From positions 1 to 5,895 of the forward strand of contig JAGLMX010000042.1 of the NCBI GenBank assembly GCA_023139785.1: a stretch of 5,895 bases of DNA, in the 5' to 3' direction. Numbering within the stretch: position 1 is the stretch's first letter; each line of letters begins with the position of its first letter. Under the pieces are notes generated by a model. The model was given only the letters and a program-made list of their open reading frames with translations, ran no database searches and was not told where the DNA came from. This document shows, in pieces, positions 5,499 through 5,895 of the stretch. Source of the DNA: Candidatus Aenigmatarchaeota archaeon. GTDB lineage: Archaea > EX4484-52 > B79-G9. The position numbers were made by a program, and so were the translations under genes.

Positions 5499-5840
5499 AT
5501 GACAAACGGAAAATCTGTCACTAAATACGCGGTTCCTAGCTGTGTTGAGGTTTTGAATCTTATTCTTCTGGGGAATATAAAACATTCTGTACGCTCAATT
5601 GACATCGCAAAGAGCTGGTATTCATCAATGCACCCGGATTACAGGAATACACCGGATGTTACCGATGAAATTAGATATATTTCAGGACATATTGGGCGCA
5701 GCATGTTAACCAAATTAAAGAAAAAAGGCATTGCGTCAAAACAAAGCAGAACCAGCTATGCTGTTGATTTTGATGCATGTGATGCTTATTACAAAGAACT
5801 TGTGGCTTCTAAACAAGACGAATCTACGGCAGTCGCATAA
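5499..5840 (+). CDS. Small hypothetical protein, winged-helix-like
   Basis: I do not recognise this 113-aa protein by name. It has no signal peptide, membrane segment or cysteine cluster. Residues 14-25 and 30-42 look helical. Residues 57-77 (ending HIGRSMLTKLKKKGI) resemble the recognition-helix region of a winged helix, and 78-91 (ASKQSRTSYAVDF) could be the wing, with basic residues in the right places for DNA contact. It diverges from porG with 121 bp between starts, a common place for a local regulator, so control of porG is a reasonable guess but not shown. ATG 5499 is chosen for its fit to a TATA box 26 bases upstream; GTGGG lies directly before it. The 3' end overlaps a likely convergent gene by 17 bases. 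Confidence 0.65.
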   Translation: MTNGKSVTKYAVPSCVEVLNLILLGNIKHSVRSIDIAKSWYSSMHPDYRNTPDVTDEIRYISGHIGRSMLTKLKKKGIASKQSRTSYAVDFDACDAYYKELVASKQDESTAVA

Positions 5841-5895
5841 CATCACTGCGTATTTTCTCATGTATCTCGTCAATGCCTTTTATCCCGTCAACCAC
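5824..5895 (-). CDS. C-terminal end of a minus-strand gene (partial; possibly thymidylate kinase)
   Basis: An open frame enters from the right edge and ends at TAG (5826-5824). Its 23 residues include VVDGIKGIDEIHEKI, which resembles the C-terminal end of dTMP kinases (a D-G-x-K-x-I-E-E-x-H pattern) and of some other P-loop nucleotide kinases. It is convergent with, and overlaps, the end of the small plus-strand gene. The fragment is too short for a firm call. Confidence 0.4.
   Translation of the reverse strand: MVDGIKGIDEIHEKIRSDVMRLP

Noticed and set aside
5388..5605. Minus-strand open frames across the porG upstream region
   Set aside because: They span the divergent promoters and the start of the plus-strand gene and encode low-complexity sequence without recognisable motifs.
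1..5895. CRISPR arrays, tRNA or rRNA genes, insertion sequences
   Set aside because: No regularly spaced repeats, cloverleaf, rRNA segments or transposase motifs were found on either strand.

Overview
The window is archaeal. It carries most of a four-subunit pyruvate:ferredoxin oxidoreductase (POR) operon in the separate-subunit form (gamma, delta, alpha, beta) common in archaea. It also has archaeal TATA boxes about 26 bases upstream of start codons, short or absent 5' leaders, and what looks like an archaeal bulge-helix-bulge (BHB) intron inside a protein gene. The lineage cannot be fixed from sequence alone; a small-genome (DPANN-like) or otherwise uncultivated archaeon is a guess.

Layout, right to left along the minus strand: porG (5377-4832), porD (4835-4563) and a nucleoside 2-deoxyribosyltransferase-like gene (4566-4180) form one tightly overlapping block. 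A LAGLIDADG-family gene then sits in the opposite direction (2946-4175). The operon resumes with porA (2885-1702), a SAM-dependent methyltransferase (1705-827) and porB (830 to beyond base 1). Every surviving minus-strand junction is a 4-base ATGA or GTGA stop/start overlap. The one break is where the LAGLIDADG gene lies, and there porA has gained its own TATA box, shared back to back with the LAGLIDADG gene. At the right end a small winged-helix-like gene (5499-5840, plus) diverges from porG, and the last bases look like the 3' end of another minus-strand gene.

The main discovery is in porA. The conserved N-terminus ends at YPITPQ and the conserved continuation THIVEDL resumes 35 bases later in another frame, with a TAA stop between. 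The 35 bases fold into a hairpin sitting on a 4-bp CCGC/GCGG helix with a 3-nt bulge on each side. Cutting each bulge after its second base, the rule of the archaeal tRNA-splicing endonuclease, removes exactly 35 nt and restores the protein to 382 residues. This predicts a BHB intron in a metabolic mRNA, inserted in the cofactor/substrate motif and about 160 bp from a homing-endonuclease-type gene. Spliceosome-independent introns in archaeal protein genes are known from very few cases, cbf5 being the classic one.

Functionally, PorA+PorB bind thiamine diphosphate, PorB and PorD carry Fe-S clusters, and PorG completes the complex that makes acetyl-CoA, CO2 and reduced ferredoxin from pyruvate. 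The methyltransferase and the deoxyribosyltransferase-like protein are translationally tied to the operon, but their link to POR is unknown.
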